This document shows, piece by piece, positions 8,366 through 16,531 of a stretch of DNA of 64,000 nucleotides. Position 1 is the first letter of the stretch. The number at the start of each line of letters is the position of its first letter. The stretch spans positions 28,055 through 92,054 of the forward strand of contig NZ_JBHUDD010000158.1 in NCBI RefSeq assembly GCF_042677865.1. Direction: 5' to 3'. The stretch comes from Lutimaribacter salitolerans (GTDB taxonomy: Bacteria; Pseudomonadota; Alphaproteobacteria; Rhodobacterales; Rhodobacteraceae). Both the position numbers and the translations under genes were made by a program. The notes under the pieces were generated by a model. It made no database searches and was not told the DNA's origin. It saw nothing but the letters and a program-made list of their open reading frames with translations.

Positions 8366-8598
8366 GCCTCTGCCCTCACCCAATAGTCGTGGCGCGCGCC
8401 TGTTTTGGGTCGATCCGCACCAATCTGCCGTGCCGCGGGTCGACGAATCGCCCCAGCGGCCCTTTTGCAAGACAGTTTAGCCAATGCGAAACCAAATTGC
8501 GCCCCCTTTAACCCCAACCACTTAGCCGCCATGCTTGATCTTGGGGGCGGGGCTGGTAAGAGCGACATAATCATGCCCCGAGCCAAAGGAAGCCCCAA

Positions 8599-10617
8599 GT
8601 GGATATCCAAGCCCTGCGTTCCGCCAATCCCGACCACTGGATGCGCGCCACAGCCATTCGCGCGTTGACGCTGGATGCGGTCCATGCCGCCAATTCCGGC
8701 CATTCCGGCATGCCGATGGGCATGGCCGATGTGGCGACAGTGCTGTTTGAAAAACACCTGAAATTCGACGCCTCCGCCCCCCATTGGCCTGATCGCGACC
8801 GGTTCATCCTGTCGGCAGGTCACGGCTCGATGCTGATCTATTCGCTGCTTTACCTGACCGGCTATGAACAGGTCACGTTGGAAGAGCTGCGCAATTTCCG
8901 CCAGTGGGGCGCGCGCACCGCAGGGCATCCTGAAAACTTCCTGCTGGACGCGGTGGAAACCACCACCGGACCGCTGGGTCAGGGCATCGCCAATTCGGTG
9001 GGCTTTGCCATGGCCGAGGAAATCCAGCGCGCCGAGTTCGGCCGCAAGCTGGTGGATCACTATACTTATGTGATCGCGGGCGACGGCTGTCTGATGGAGG
9101 GCGTCAGCCAGGAGGCAATCACCCTGGCCGGCCGCCACAAGCTGGGCCACCTGATCGTTATCTGGGATAACAACAACATCACCATCGACGGCGAGGTGTC
9201 GCTGGCCGACAGCACCGATCAGGTGGCGCGCTTCAAATCCGCGGGCTGGCATGTGCAGGAAATCGATGGCCACGACCCCGAGGCGATCGACGCCGCGCTG
9301 GCGGCGGCCAAGAAATCCGGCAAACCGTCGATGATCGCCGCCAAGACCCATATCGCTCTGGGCCACGCGGCGCAGGACACCTCGAAGGGGCATGGCGCTT
9401 TGACCGACGCCGATCAGCTTGCCGCCGCGAAATCCGCCTATGGCTGGTCCGGCGGTCCGTTCGAGGTGCCGCAAGAGATCAAGGCACAGTGGGAAGAGAT
9501 TGGCCGCCGGGGTGCCGCAGATCGCGAGGCGTGGCAGCAGCGTCTGGCCACCCTGCCCGAACGCCGCCGGACCGAGTTCGAGCGCCGCTATGCGATGGAT
9601 GCGCCCAAAAAACTGGGGGCCGTGATCCGCGCGCTGAAGAAACAGGTCAGCGAAAGCGCGCCCAAGGTGGCCACCCGCAAATCCAGCGAAATGGTGCTCG
9701 AGGTGGTGAACCCGGTGATGCGCGAAACCGTGGGCGGCTCGGCCGACCTGTCGGGATCGAACAACACCAGAACCGCCGACATGGGCGTGTTCGATGTGGA
9801 CAACCGCAAGGGGCGGTACATCCATTGGGGCATCCGCGAACATGGCATGGCCGCCGCGATGAACGGCATGGCGCTGCATGGCGGCATCCGCCCCTATGGC
9901 GGCACCTTCATGGCCTTTACCGACTACGCCCGGCCCGCGATGCGGCTGGCGGCGCTTATGAAGGTGCCGACCGTTTTCGTGATGACCCATGACAGCATCG
10001 GGCTGGGCGAGGATGGCCCGACCCACCAGCCGGTCGAGCATCTGGCGATTTCGCGCGCCACGCCGAATACGTACGTGTTTCGACCCTGCGACACCGTGGA
10101 AACCGCCGAGGCGTGGGAAATCGCGCTGAGCAGCAAGACTGCCCCCTCGGTCCTGTCGCTGACCCGGCAGAACCTGCCGACCCTGCGCCACGAGCACAAG
10201 GTCAAGAACCTGGTCGCGCAGGGCGCCTATGTGCTGGCCGATGCGCAGGCCAAACGACAGGCCATCCTGATCGCCACAGGCTCCGAGGTCGAGATCGCCA
10301 TGGCCGCGCGCGACGCGCTGGAAGCCGACGGGATCGGCACGCGTGTGGTGTCGATGCCCTGCATGGAACTGTTTGCCGCACAGGACGAGGCCTATCGCAA
10401 ACGCGTACTGCCCGCAGGCCCGGTGCGTGTGGGGGTCGAGGCCGCCGTGCGCCAGGGCTGGGACCGCTGGCTGCTGGGCGAGCGGGGCCGCGAAAGCAAG
10501 GCCGCGTTCGTCGGCATGGACAGCTTTGGCGCCTCGGCCCCGGCCGAGGTGCTGTACGAGAAATTCGGCATCACCGCGGATGCGGTGGTGGCCGAGGTCA
10601 AGCGCCTGTTGGCATAG
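8599..10617 (+). CDS. tkt: transketolase
   Basis: 672 residues, typical transketolase length. It transfers two-carbon units in the pentose phosphate pathway (and the Calvin cycle where present), using thiamine diphosphate. Visible features: HSGMPMGMADV near the N-terminus, GPLGQGIANSVG and GDGCLMEGVSQEA followed by IVIWDNNNITIDG (the ThDP/Mg motif GDG...NN), FTDYARPAMR, and the THDSIGLGEDGPTHQPVEHL segment of the pyrimidine domain. GTG 8599 is chosen because the family begins MDIxALRxANPxHW and AAGGA lies about 9 bases before it. Two hairpins follow the stop. Confidence 0.97.
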   Translation: MDIQALRSANPDHWMRATAIRALTLDAVHAANSGHSGMPMGMADVATVLFEKHLKFDASAPHWPDRDRFILSAGHGSMLIYSLLYLTGYEQVTLEELRNFRQWGARTAGHPENFLLDAVETTTGPLGQGIANSVGFAMAEEIQRAEFGRKLVDHYTYVIAGDGCLMEGVSQEAITLAGRHKLGHLIVIWDNNNITIDGEVSLADSTDQVARFKSAGWHVQEIDGHDPEAIDAALAAAKKSGKPSMIAAKTHIALGHAAQDTSKGHGALTDADQLAAAKSAYGWSGGPFEVPQEIKAQWEEIGRRGAADREAWQQRLATLPERRRTEFERRYAMDAPKKLGAVIRALKKQVSESAPKVATRKSSEMVLEVVNPVMRETVGGSADLSGSNNTRTADMGVFDVDNRKGRYIHWGIREHGMAAAMNGMALHGGIRPYGGTFMAFTDYARPAMRLAALMKVPTVFVMTHDSIGLGEDGPTHQPVEHLAISRATPNTYVFRPCDTVETAEAWEIALSSKTAPSVLSLTRQNLPTLRHEHKVKNLVAQGAYVLADAQAKRQAILIATGSEVEIAMAARDALEADGIGTRVVSMPCMELFAAQDEAYRKRVLPAGPVRVGVEAAVRQGWDRWLLGERGRESKAAFVGMDSFGASAPAEVLYEKFGITADAVVAEVKRLLA

Positions 10618-10643
10618 GGTTTTTCTGGCCTTTGGCACCCCAG

Positions 10644-10691
10644 CCCGAGTTTTTCAAAAAACTCGGGCAAAACCCATTTTGCATGGGTTTT
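10644..10691. terminator. tandem terminator hairpins after tkt
   Basis: The first hairpin pairs CCCGAGTTTTT with AAAAACTCGGG (10644-10667). The second pairs AAAACCCA with TGGGTTTT (10669-10691) and is A-rich on the left and T-rich on the right. It can therefore end tkt rightward and the small gene at 10693 leftward. Confidence 0.75.
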
Positions 10692-10692
10692 G

Positions 10693-10959
10693 TCACAAGA
10701 TCACGCGGACCGGTTCGTTGTTGCAGAAGATGACGAACTGGCCCGCGTTTTCCACCATGTGAAACCCGCGTCTCTGCACCTCGGCCTCGAATGCGGCGCG
10801 CCCGACGATGCGGTCCACATCGCGCACGGCGCGTCGGATCACCCCGCCCCGGTTGACCGCCTGCGCCGAGAACACGCCACGCAGCCAGCGCCGCGCCTCT
10901 TCATCGACGCAAGGCGCGGAACGGGGCAGGATCGGATGTATCGGCAATGTGTCACGCAT
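10693..10959 (-). CDS. conserved-looking small protein, unknown function
   Basis: 88 residues with no membrane segment. The sequence includes CVDEEARRWLRGVFSAQAVNRGGVIRRAVRDVDR and a compact C-terminus RRGFHMVENAGQFVIFCNNEPVRVI. The balanced composition, the codon use and its place between terminators support a real gene. I do not recognise the family. The start at 10959 is the first ATG after a stop in this frame. Confidence 0.65.
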   Translation of the reverse strand: MRDTLPIHPILPRSAPCVDEEARRWLRGVFSAQAVNRGGVIRRAVRDVDRIVGRAAFEAEVQRRGFHMVENAGQFVIFCNNEPVRVIL

Positions 10960-10994
10960 GACCCAAACCTGCCCGATCCGCGGTTAAACGTCGG

Positions 10995-11966
10995 TTAATG
11001 TTCAGCGGCTTTCTTGCCGGACACCGCAGCGATCAAAGGCCCGATCACCCATGTGCCGACAGGGATCAGCAGCAGCCCCCAGACCAGCCCCAGCACACCG
11101 TCGATCAGTGCCGTGATCGCCCATGCAACAAGGCCCGAGGCACCCTGCACCGCGCCCGCGACCATCGCAGCCAGCGCCTTGATGCCCTCATATGGCTGCG
11201 CCATCCCCAGATCATTCAAACCGTGCACGATGATCGACCCGCCGACCCAGAGCATCGCCGCCGTGCCCACCACCGACAGCAGTTTCAGAAACAGCGGCAT
11301 GAACCGCACCAGCCCCCGGCCAAATCCGCGCCCGACACCGCTGTAGGCGTTCTTTGCCAGATACAGCCCCACATCGTCCATCTTCACGATCAGGGCGACC
11401 GATCCGTATACCGCCACGGTCACCATGATGCCCACGACCGCCAGCGTGGCCCCCTGCATCCAGATGTTCGGGGCCTCGATCGCGGCCAGCGCAATGGTCA
11501 TGATCTCCGCCGACAGGATGAAATCGGTCTTGATCGCCCCCTTGACCTTGGCCTCTTCCAGACGGCCCGGGTCCTTGACCGCCATATCCGCCTTTACATG
11601 CTTGTCCGCGTCGGGAAACAGCACGTGAAACACCTTTTCCGCGCCTTCGAAACACAGGTACGACCCGCCCAGCATCAGCAAGGGCGTGATCGCCCAGGGC
11701 GCGAAACTGGCCATCAACAGGGCCAGCGGCAGCAAGATCACCAGCTTGTTGAAGAACGACCCGCGCGCGATGCGCCAGATGATCGGCAATTCGCGCGCGG
11801 GTTTGAACCCCTGAACGTATTTCGGCGTCACGGCGGCATCGTCGATGATCACGCCGGCGGTCTTGCCCCCGGCCTTGGCCGCGGCAGCGGCGACATCGTC
11901 CACGCTGGTCGCAGCCACCTTGGCGATGGCTGCAACATCATCCAGCAATGCCAAAAGACCGCTCAT
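10995..11966 (-). CDS. DUF808 (YedI-like) inner-membrane protein
   Basis: 323 residues from ATG 11966 (MSGLLALLDDVAAIAKVAA), the canonical start of the DUF808 family; an upstream in-frame start would add 12 residues. The family hallmarks ASVDDVAAAAAKAGGKTAGVVIDD-like N-terminus, GFKPARELPIIWRIARGS, and LGGSYLCFEGAEKVFHVLF are present. Several hydrophobic segments follow (about 80-110, 165-215, 225-250, 265-310). Function is unknown; it is an inner-membrane protein by composition. It is divergent from gap. Confidence 0.88.
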   Translation of the reverse strand: MSGLLALLDDVAAIAKVAATSVDDVAAAAAKAGGKTAGVIIDDAAVTPKYVQGFKPARELPIIWRIARGSFFNKLVILLPLALLMASFAPWAITPLLMLGGSYLCFEGAEKVFHVLFPDADKHVKADMAVKDPGRLEEAKVKGAIKTDFILSAEIMTIALAAIEAPNIWMQGATLAVVGIMVTVAVYGSVALIVKMDDVGLYLAKNAYSGVGRGFGRGLVRFMPLFLKLLSVVGTAAMLWVGGSIIVHGLNDLGMAQPYEGIKALAAMVAGAVQGASGLVAWAITALIDGVLGLVWGLLLIPVGTWVIGPLIAAVSGKKAAEH

Positions 11967-12045
11967 TCCCGTCACCCTGCCCTTGTCCCCATTCGCGGCC
12001 ACCCTATCGGACAGGCCACGATGGGCAAGCTGACATGGGTTACCG

Positions 12046-12079
12046 TGTTAGCGCAAAACCGCCTGCGGTTGCGCTAACA
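12046..12079. promoter_or_regulatory. long inverted repeat upstream of gap
   Basis: TGTTAGCGCAA (12046-12056) and TTGCGCTAACA (12069-12079) are perfect 11-base arms around 12 bases that contain a further CCG/CGG pair. No T-run follows on either strand, so a terminator is unlikely. The position, 90 bases before gap, and the TGTTAnCG-type half sites suggest an operator for a LacI-family regulator of central carbon metabolism such as CceR. The match to that motif is partial and from memory. Confidence 0.5.
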
Positions 12080-12168
12080 GCCCGGAAAATCACCGATTTT
12101 GACCTTTCAGGCCTGCCAACCCCGCTTTATACCCGCGCGAAACCCACCGCGCGCAGGAGACCACGGAC

Positions 12169-13170
12169 ATGACCATCACGCTTGGCATCAACGGATTTGG
12201 ACGGATCGGGCGCTGCACCCTGATGCACATCGCCGAGGCCGCCCGCAGCGATGTGCGCGTCGTCAAGGTCAATGCCACCGGCCCGCTGGAAACTGCCGCC
12301 CATCTTGTCCGCTACGACAGCGTGCACGGCCGCTTTGCCGGGAATGTCACGATCGGCGAGGGCACGATGGACCTGGGGCAAGGCCCGATGGAGATGTTCT
12401 CGACCTATGACATGGACGAACTGGACTGGTCGGGCGTTGATGTGGTGCTGGAATGCACCGGCAATTTCAACGACGGCGACAAGTGTCGGAAACACCTGGA
12501 GCGCGGGGCCAAGACCGTGCTGATCTCGGCCCCGGCCAGGAACGTGCAAAAGACCGTGGTGATGGGCGTCAATGACGACCAGCTGGCCAAGGGCGACGTG
12601 ATGATCTCGAACGGATCGTGCACCACCAACTGCCTGGCCCCGCTGGCCAAGGTGCTGGATGCGGCCATCGGCATCGACAGCGGCATCATGACCACGATCC
12701 ACAGCTATACCGGCGATCAGCCCACGCTGGACCGCCGCCACAAGGATCTGTACCGCGCGCGGGCGGCGGCGGTCAGCATGATCCCCACTTCCACCGGCGC
12801 GGCCAAGGCCCTGGGTGAGGTTCTGCCGCAGCTCAAGGGCAAGCTTGACGGCTCGGCCATCCGGGTGCCCACGCCCAATGTCTCGGCGGTGGACCTGACC
12901 TTCGTGGCCAAGCGCGACGTGACCGTGGACGATGTGAACGAGGTGGTGGCCGCAGCCGCCCAAGGCCCGATGAAGGGCATTCTGGCCTATGATCCCGCGC
13001 CCAAGGTCTCGATCGATTTCAACCACACCGAGGAAAGCTCGATCTTTGCGCCCGACCAGACCAAGGTGATCGGCAAGCGGCTGGTGCGGGTGCTGGCATG
13101 GTATGACAACGAATGGGGGTTTTCGTGCCGCATGGCCGATGTGGCCGCCGCGATGGGGCGCCTGCTCTAG
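12169..13170 (+). CDS. gap: type I glyceraldehyde-3-phosphate dehydrogenase
   Basis: 333 residues. Catalytic C151 sits in SNGSCTTNCLAP and H178 in TTIHSYTGDQ; the NAD-binding start is GINGFGRIGR and the C-terminus has WYDNEWGFSCRM. It interconverts G3P and 1,3-bisphosphoglycerate in glycolysis/gluconeogenesis. Two cofactor-specificity positions are unusual. The Asp that normally follows Asn in the NAD-type AIND motif is Ala (KVNAT, A36), and the Pro of the usual LDLPHKD segment is Arg (LDRRHKD, R190). NADP or dual use is therefore possible. Erythrose-4-phosphate dehydrogenase is less likely because the SYTGDQ and ARAAAVSMIPTSTGAAKA segments are GAPDH-like. Confidence 0.95.
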   Translation: MTITLGINGFGRIGRCTLMHIAEAARSDVRVVKVNATGPLETAAHLVRYDSVHGRFAGNVTIGEGTMDLGQGPMEMFSTYDMDELDWSGVDVVLECTGNFNDGDKCRKHLERGAKTVLISAPARNVQKTVVMGVNDDQLAKGDVMISNGSCTTNCLAPLAKVLDAAIGIDSGIMTTIHSYTGDQPTLDRRHKDLYRARAAAVSMIPTSTGAAKALGEVLPQLKGKLDGSAIRVPTPNVSAVDLTFVAKRDVTVDDVNEVVAAAAQGPMKGILAYDPAPKVSIDFNHTEESSIFAPDQTKVIGKRLVRVLAWYDNEWGFSCRMADVAAAMGRLL

Positions 13171-13231
13171 CCTTGCGCGATGCGGGCGGGCCGGGCATAC
13201 CTGCACCCCATGATACTTGCAGGCGCGTGAC

Positions 13232-13375
13232 ATGACGAACCAGATTGCCATCGGCCTCGGGCTGGTGATCCTGGCCGCCATCGGCTGGGACCAATACGCC
13301 CATGACGGGGCCTACCTGCTGTTTCTGGCCAAGAAGGGTTTTGACCTGATCGAATGGATGGCCTTTTGGCGATGA
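13232..13375 (+). CDS. 47-residue membrane protein downstream of gap
   Basis: A complete short frame from ATG 13232 to TGA 13373-13375 encodes MTNQIAIGLGLVILAAIGWD, then a polar turn, then LLFLAKKGFDLIEWMAFWR. It has one clear membrane helix and an amphipathic, aromatic C-terminus. I recall similar short proteins ending in -IEWMAFWR or -DWMAFWR in other Rhodobacteraceae, often near gap, but could not check this. It lies 61 bases after the gap stop and 72 bases before the next gene on the same strand. Confidence 0.65.
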   Translation: MTNQIAIGLGLVILAAIGWDQYAHDGAYLLFLAKKGFDLIEWMAFWR

Positions 13376-13447
13376 CGTGACGGCCCGCTGGCCAAGCGCC
13401 GCCCGCTGCCCTTATGCTGATCCGGTCTGGCAACGGGGGACGACACG

Positions 13448-14389
13448 ATGATGGTGCTTTTGGGGCTGATACTGGCGCTGGTGGCGCTGACGGTCGCGGG
13501 TCTGGTCTGGGTCACCTACACGACCAAGCGCAAGGTCGAGGCCGCCGTGCCCCCACGCGGACACTTCACCGATATCTCCACCGGACGGCTGCACTACATC
13601 GACCGGGGCACCGGCCCCGTGGTGCTGATGGTCCACGGGCTGGGCGCACAGGCATGCAATTACGACTATGCGCTGATCGACCTGCTGGCCGATCGCTATC
13701 GCTGCATCGCCATCGACCGGCCCGGCATGGGCTGGTCAGACCGGCCCGACGATGCGCCGGCCAGCCCGCGCGCGCAGGCCGGATACGTGGCCGAGGTGAT
13801 CGACAAGCTGGCGCTGGAAAAGCCGCTGGTGGTGGGCCACAGCCTGGGCGGCGCGATCGGCGTCTGCCTTGCGCTGGACAACCCCGAAAAGATCCGCGGC
13901 CTTGCCCTGCTGGCCCCGCTGACGCGCGGCGGCGACGCGCCCTCGCCCGCCTTTGCCAGCCTCGGGATCAAGTCCGACCTGCTGCGCCGGATCATCGCCT
14001 GGACGCTGGCGACCCCCATGGGGATGCGCAACACCGCGCAGGTTCTGGACATGGTGTTCGGCCCCGATCCGGTGCCGCCCGACTATGGCACCAAGGGCGG
14101 CGGGCTGCTGGGGCTGCGGCCAAAGACGTTCTTTACCACCAGCCGCGACTACATCGCCTCGCTGGCGGACATCAAGTTCATGCGCGCCGGATATGCCGAA
14201 ATGCCGGTGCCCATGGCGCTGCTCTATGGCACGCAGGATCGCATCCTGTCGGTCGACACGCAGGCCCGCAGGCTGGTGGCCGATCACCCGCAGATCACAT
14301 TGCAGGAAACACCGGGCGGGCACATGCTGCCGCTGACCCACCCACAGGTCTGCGCCGATTTCATCAGCCGCAGCGATCCCGGCCTCTAG
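13448..14389 (+). CDS. membrane-anchored alpha/beta-hydrolase
   Basis: 313 residues. One N-terminal membrane helix (about 3-24) is followed by an alpha/beta-hydrolase domain. The oxyanion loop is VHGLG, the nucleophile S132 lies in VVGHSLGGAIG, and the acid and base are D264 (GTQDRIL) and H292 (GGHMLPL). All catalytic residues are intact, so it should be an active esterase/lipase-like enzyme. The substrate is unknown. It is convergent with coaD. Confidence 0.88.
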   Translation: MMVLLGLILALVALTVAGLVWVTYTTKRKVEAAVPPRGHFTDISTGRLHYIDRGTGPVVLMVHGLGAQACNYDYALIDLLADRYRCIAIDRPGMGWSDRPDDAPASPRAQAGYVAEVIDKLALEKPLVVGHSLGGAIGVCLALDNPEKIRGLALLAPLTRGGDAPSPAFASLGIKSDLLRRIIAWTLATPMGMRNTAQVLDMVFGPDPVPPDYGTKGGGLLGLRPKTFFTTSRDYIASLADIKFMRAGYAEMPVPMALLYGTQDRILSVDTQARRLVADHPQITLQETPGGHMLPLTHPQVCADFISRSDPGL

Positions 14390-14395
14390 CCAACC

Positions 14396-14893
14396 TCAGA
14401 TCTTGTCGAGCTTGGCCAGCAGCCGCTGCTTGACCTGCGCGGGCACGAATTTCGTGATGTCGCCGTCCAGCCGGCAGATTTCCTTGACCAGCTTCGATGC
14501 GATCGCCTGATGGCGGGCGTCGGCCATCAGGAACACCGTCTCGACCGAGGAATCAAGCGCGCGGTTCATGCCCACCATCTGGAATTCATACTCGAAATCC
14601 GCCACCGCGCGCAGGCCGCGCACGATCACCCGCGCGCCCACGTCATGGGCGCAATGGATCAGCAGGTTCTCGAACGGATGGGCCACGATCTCGGTGCCGG
14701 TCTCTTCGCTCAGCTTGGCGCATTCGGCCTCGATCATCTCGACCCGTTCTTCCAGGCAGAACAACGGCCCCTTGTCGCGGTTGATCGCCACGCCGATCAC
14801 CAGCCGGTCCACCATGGTCGTCGCGCGACGGATGATGTCGATATGCCCCAGGGTGATCGGATCGAACGTGCCCGGGTAAAGACCGATGCGCAT
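14396..14893 (-). CDS. coaD: phosphopantetheine adenylyltransferase
   Basis: 165 residues, the usual CoaD length. It catalyses the fourth step of coenzyme A synthesis, joining 4'-phosphopantetheine and ATP to dephospho-CoA. The nucleotidyltransferase motif GTFDPITLGH (T10, H17) is at the N-terminus, VIVRGLRAVADFEYEFQM is the pantetheine-binding segment, and a C-terminal RLDGDITKFVPAQV helix follows. ATG 14893 gives the family start MRIGLYPGTFDP. Confidence 0.97.
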   Translation of the reverse strand: MRIGLYPGTFDPITLGHIDIIRRATTMVDRLVIGVAINRDKGPLFCLEERVEMIEAECAKLSEETGTEIVAHPFENLLIHCAHDVGARVIVRGLRAVADFEYEFQMVGMNRALDSSVETVFLMADARHQAIASKLVKEICRLDGDITKFVPAQVKQRLLAKLDKI

Positions 14894-14990
14894 GGCTGTC
14901 CCTCGCTTTGCAGCTTGTTGTTGAGCGCACGCAATTATATTGCGCCGCCGAATGCAACCCGATTTTGACCAATCGCGCGCAAACCGGGGC

Positions 14991-15425
14991 TCAGTGGCCC
15001 ATGATCATGCCTTCCAGCGCGTTGCGCTCCATCGCCAGTTCTTCCAGCCGGGCCTTGACCACGTCGCCGATGGTCACGATGCCCACCAGCGCGCCGTTTT
15101 CCGTCACCGGCATGTGGCGGAACCGGCCATCGGTCATGCGCTGCAACACCTGGTCGGCGCTGTCATCGCGCCCGCAGCAGGTGGGGTTGGGGGTCATCAT
15201 CTGATCCACGGTTTCGGTCAGGCAGTCCGCCCCGCGCAAGGCAAGGTTGCGCACGATGTCGCGTTCCGACAGGATTCCCGCCACCGCCTCACCGTCAGAG
15301 GACACGACCAGCCCGCCGATGCGACGATCGGCCAGAAGTTGCGCCGCCTCGGACACCAGCGTATCGGGTTTGATCGTGATCACCCCGGTACTGCCCTTCG
15401 AACTCAGGATCTGATGGACCAGCAT
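14991..15425 (-). CDS. CBS-domain pair protein
   Basis: 144 residues made of two tandem CBS domains (about 8-65 and 75-135). Segments such as DTLVSEAAQLLADRRIGGLVV and SERDIVRNLALRG belong to the first, and MTDGRFRHMPVTENGALVGIVTIGDVV to the second. Such stand-alone pairs bind adenine nucleotides or NAD and sense energy state. No catalytic partner domain is fused. ATG 15425 gives the compact start; the frame stays open further upstream. It has 97 bases to coaD downstream and may share its transcript. Confidence 0.9.
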   Translation of the reverse strand: MLVHQILSSKGSTGVITIKPDTLVSEAAQLLADRRIGGLVVSSDGEAVAGILSERDIVRNLALRGADCLTETVDQMMTPNPTCCGRDDSADQVLQRMTDGRFRHMPVTENGALVGIVTIGDVVKARLEELAMERNALEGMIMGH

Positions 15426-15507
15426 GCGCGTTCCTCCCGTTTGCGTGGCTGTGGCACCCAGCGTTGCGCGGCGGCGACGGTCTGTCAAGCGCGGGGCGGA
15501 CGCCGGG

Positions 15508-16425
15508 TCAGCTTTGCGCCTCAAGCCGGGCAACCTCGGCCCGCAGCCCGTCGCACAGCGCGGCGGCAAAACGGTTTAGCCGGTCAAGACGGCGGTCATC
15601 CGCATGGCGGATCAGGTAGAAACTGCGTGTCAGGCTGATCAGTTGCGGCAGCACCTTCTGGATGCCATGCCCGGACGGGATGGCGAAATCATGCACCACG
15701 CCGATGCCGCCCGCCTTGCGCAGCCAGTTGAACTGCACCGAGACCGAGTTCGACGCCATCGCCACCCGCTGCACACCGATTTCTGTCAGGTAATCCAGCT
15801 CCTTGTCGAAAATCATGTCAGGGATGTAGCCGATCACCCGATGGCGCTGCAGATCCTCCAGCCGCTGGATCGGCGGGTGGTTCTTCAGATAGGCGCGGGA
15901 CGCGGCCAGATGCAGGCGGTAGTCGGTGATCTTCTGCACCAGCAGGCGGCCGGTGGCGGGCGGGCTGACGCCGATGGCCATATCCGCCTCGCGCCGCGAC
16001 AGGTTGACGACACGCGGCAGCGCCACGATCTGCACCTCAAGCTCGGGGTTGGCGTCCATGATCTGCGTGCATACCTGCGGCAGCAGGTAATTGGCACAGC
16101 CATCGGGCGCGCCGATCCTGATCTGTCCCGACAATGTCCCCGGCTGGCCCTGCAATTCCTCCAGCGCGGCGGTCATCGCCTGCTCGGCGCGTTCGGCATG
16201 GATCAGCAGCCGCTGGCCCGCATCCGTCATGGCATAGCCCTGCGGGCTTTTGCCGAACAGCGCCGCGCCCAGCCGTTCCTCCAGCCGCGCGATGCGGCGG
16301 CCCACCGTGGCCGGATCGACGCGCAGCACCTTGCCCGCGCCCGACAGGCTTTCGCTGCGCGCCACGGCCAGGAAGATGCGCAGATTGTCCCATTGTATGT
16401 CACCGCGTATGTCACCGCCGCTCAT
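15508..16425 (-). CDS. LysR-family regulator divergent from mmsA
   Basis: 305 residues. The winged helix-turn-helix is at about 11-70 (LRIFLAVARSESLSGAGKVL, then RRIARLEERLGAALF) and the substrate-binding domain at about 95-295. It is divergent from mmsA with 106 bases between start codons, the classic arrangement for a LysR regulator controlling its neighbour. The gap contains CTTGC (16467-16471) and GCAAG (16491-16495) as separated inverted arms. An inducer from valine breakdown is plausible but not shown. The reading frame extends nine codons upstream; ATG 16425 was preferred for length. Confidence 0.88.
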   Translation of the reverse strand: MSGGDIRGDIQWDNLRIFLAVARSESLSGAGKVLRVDPATVGRRIARLEERLGAALFGKSPQGYAMTDAGQRLLIHAERAEQAMTAALEELQGQPGTLSGQIRIGAPDGCANYLLPQVCTQIMDANPELEVQIVALPRVVNLSRREADMAIGVSPPATGRLLVQKITDYRLHLAASRAYLKNHPPIQRLEDLQRHRVIGYIPDMIFDKELDYLTEIGVQRVAMASNSVSVQFNWLRKAGGIGVVHDFAIPSGHGIQKVLPQLISLTRSFYLIRHADDRRLDRLNRFAAALCDGLRAEVARLEAQS

Positions 16426-16531
16426 GCGCCCTGCCCCCCTGCAAATTCGCAATGCCTTTTTGGAATCTTGCCTCTACCCAAGGGATTTTTGCAAGCCTAT
16501 CCTGCACGCGACAGATCCAGAGGAGGACTCC

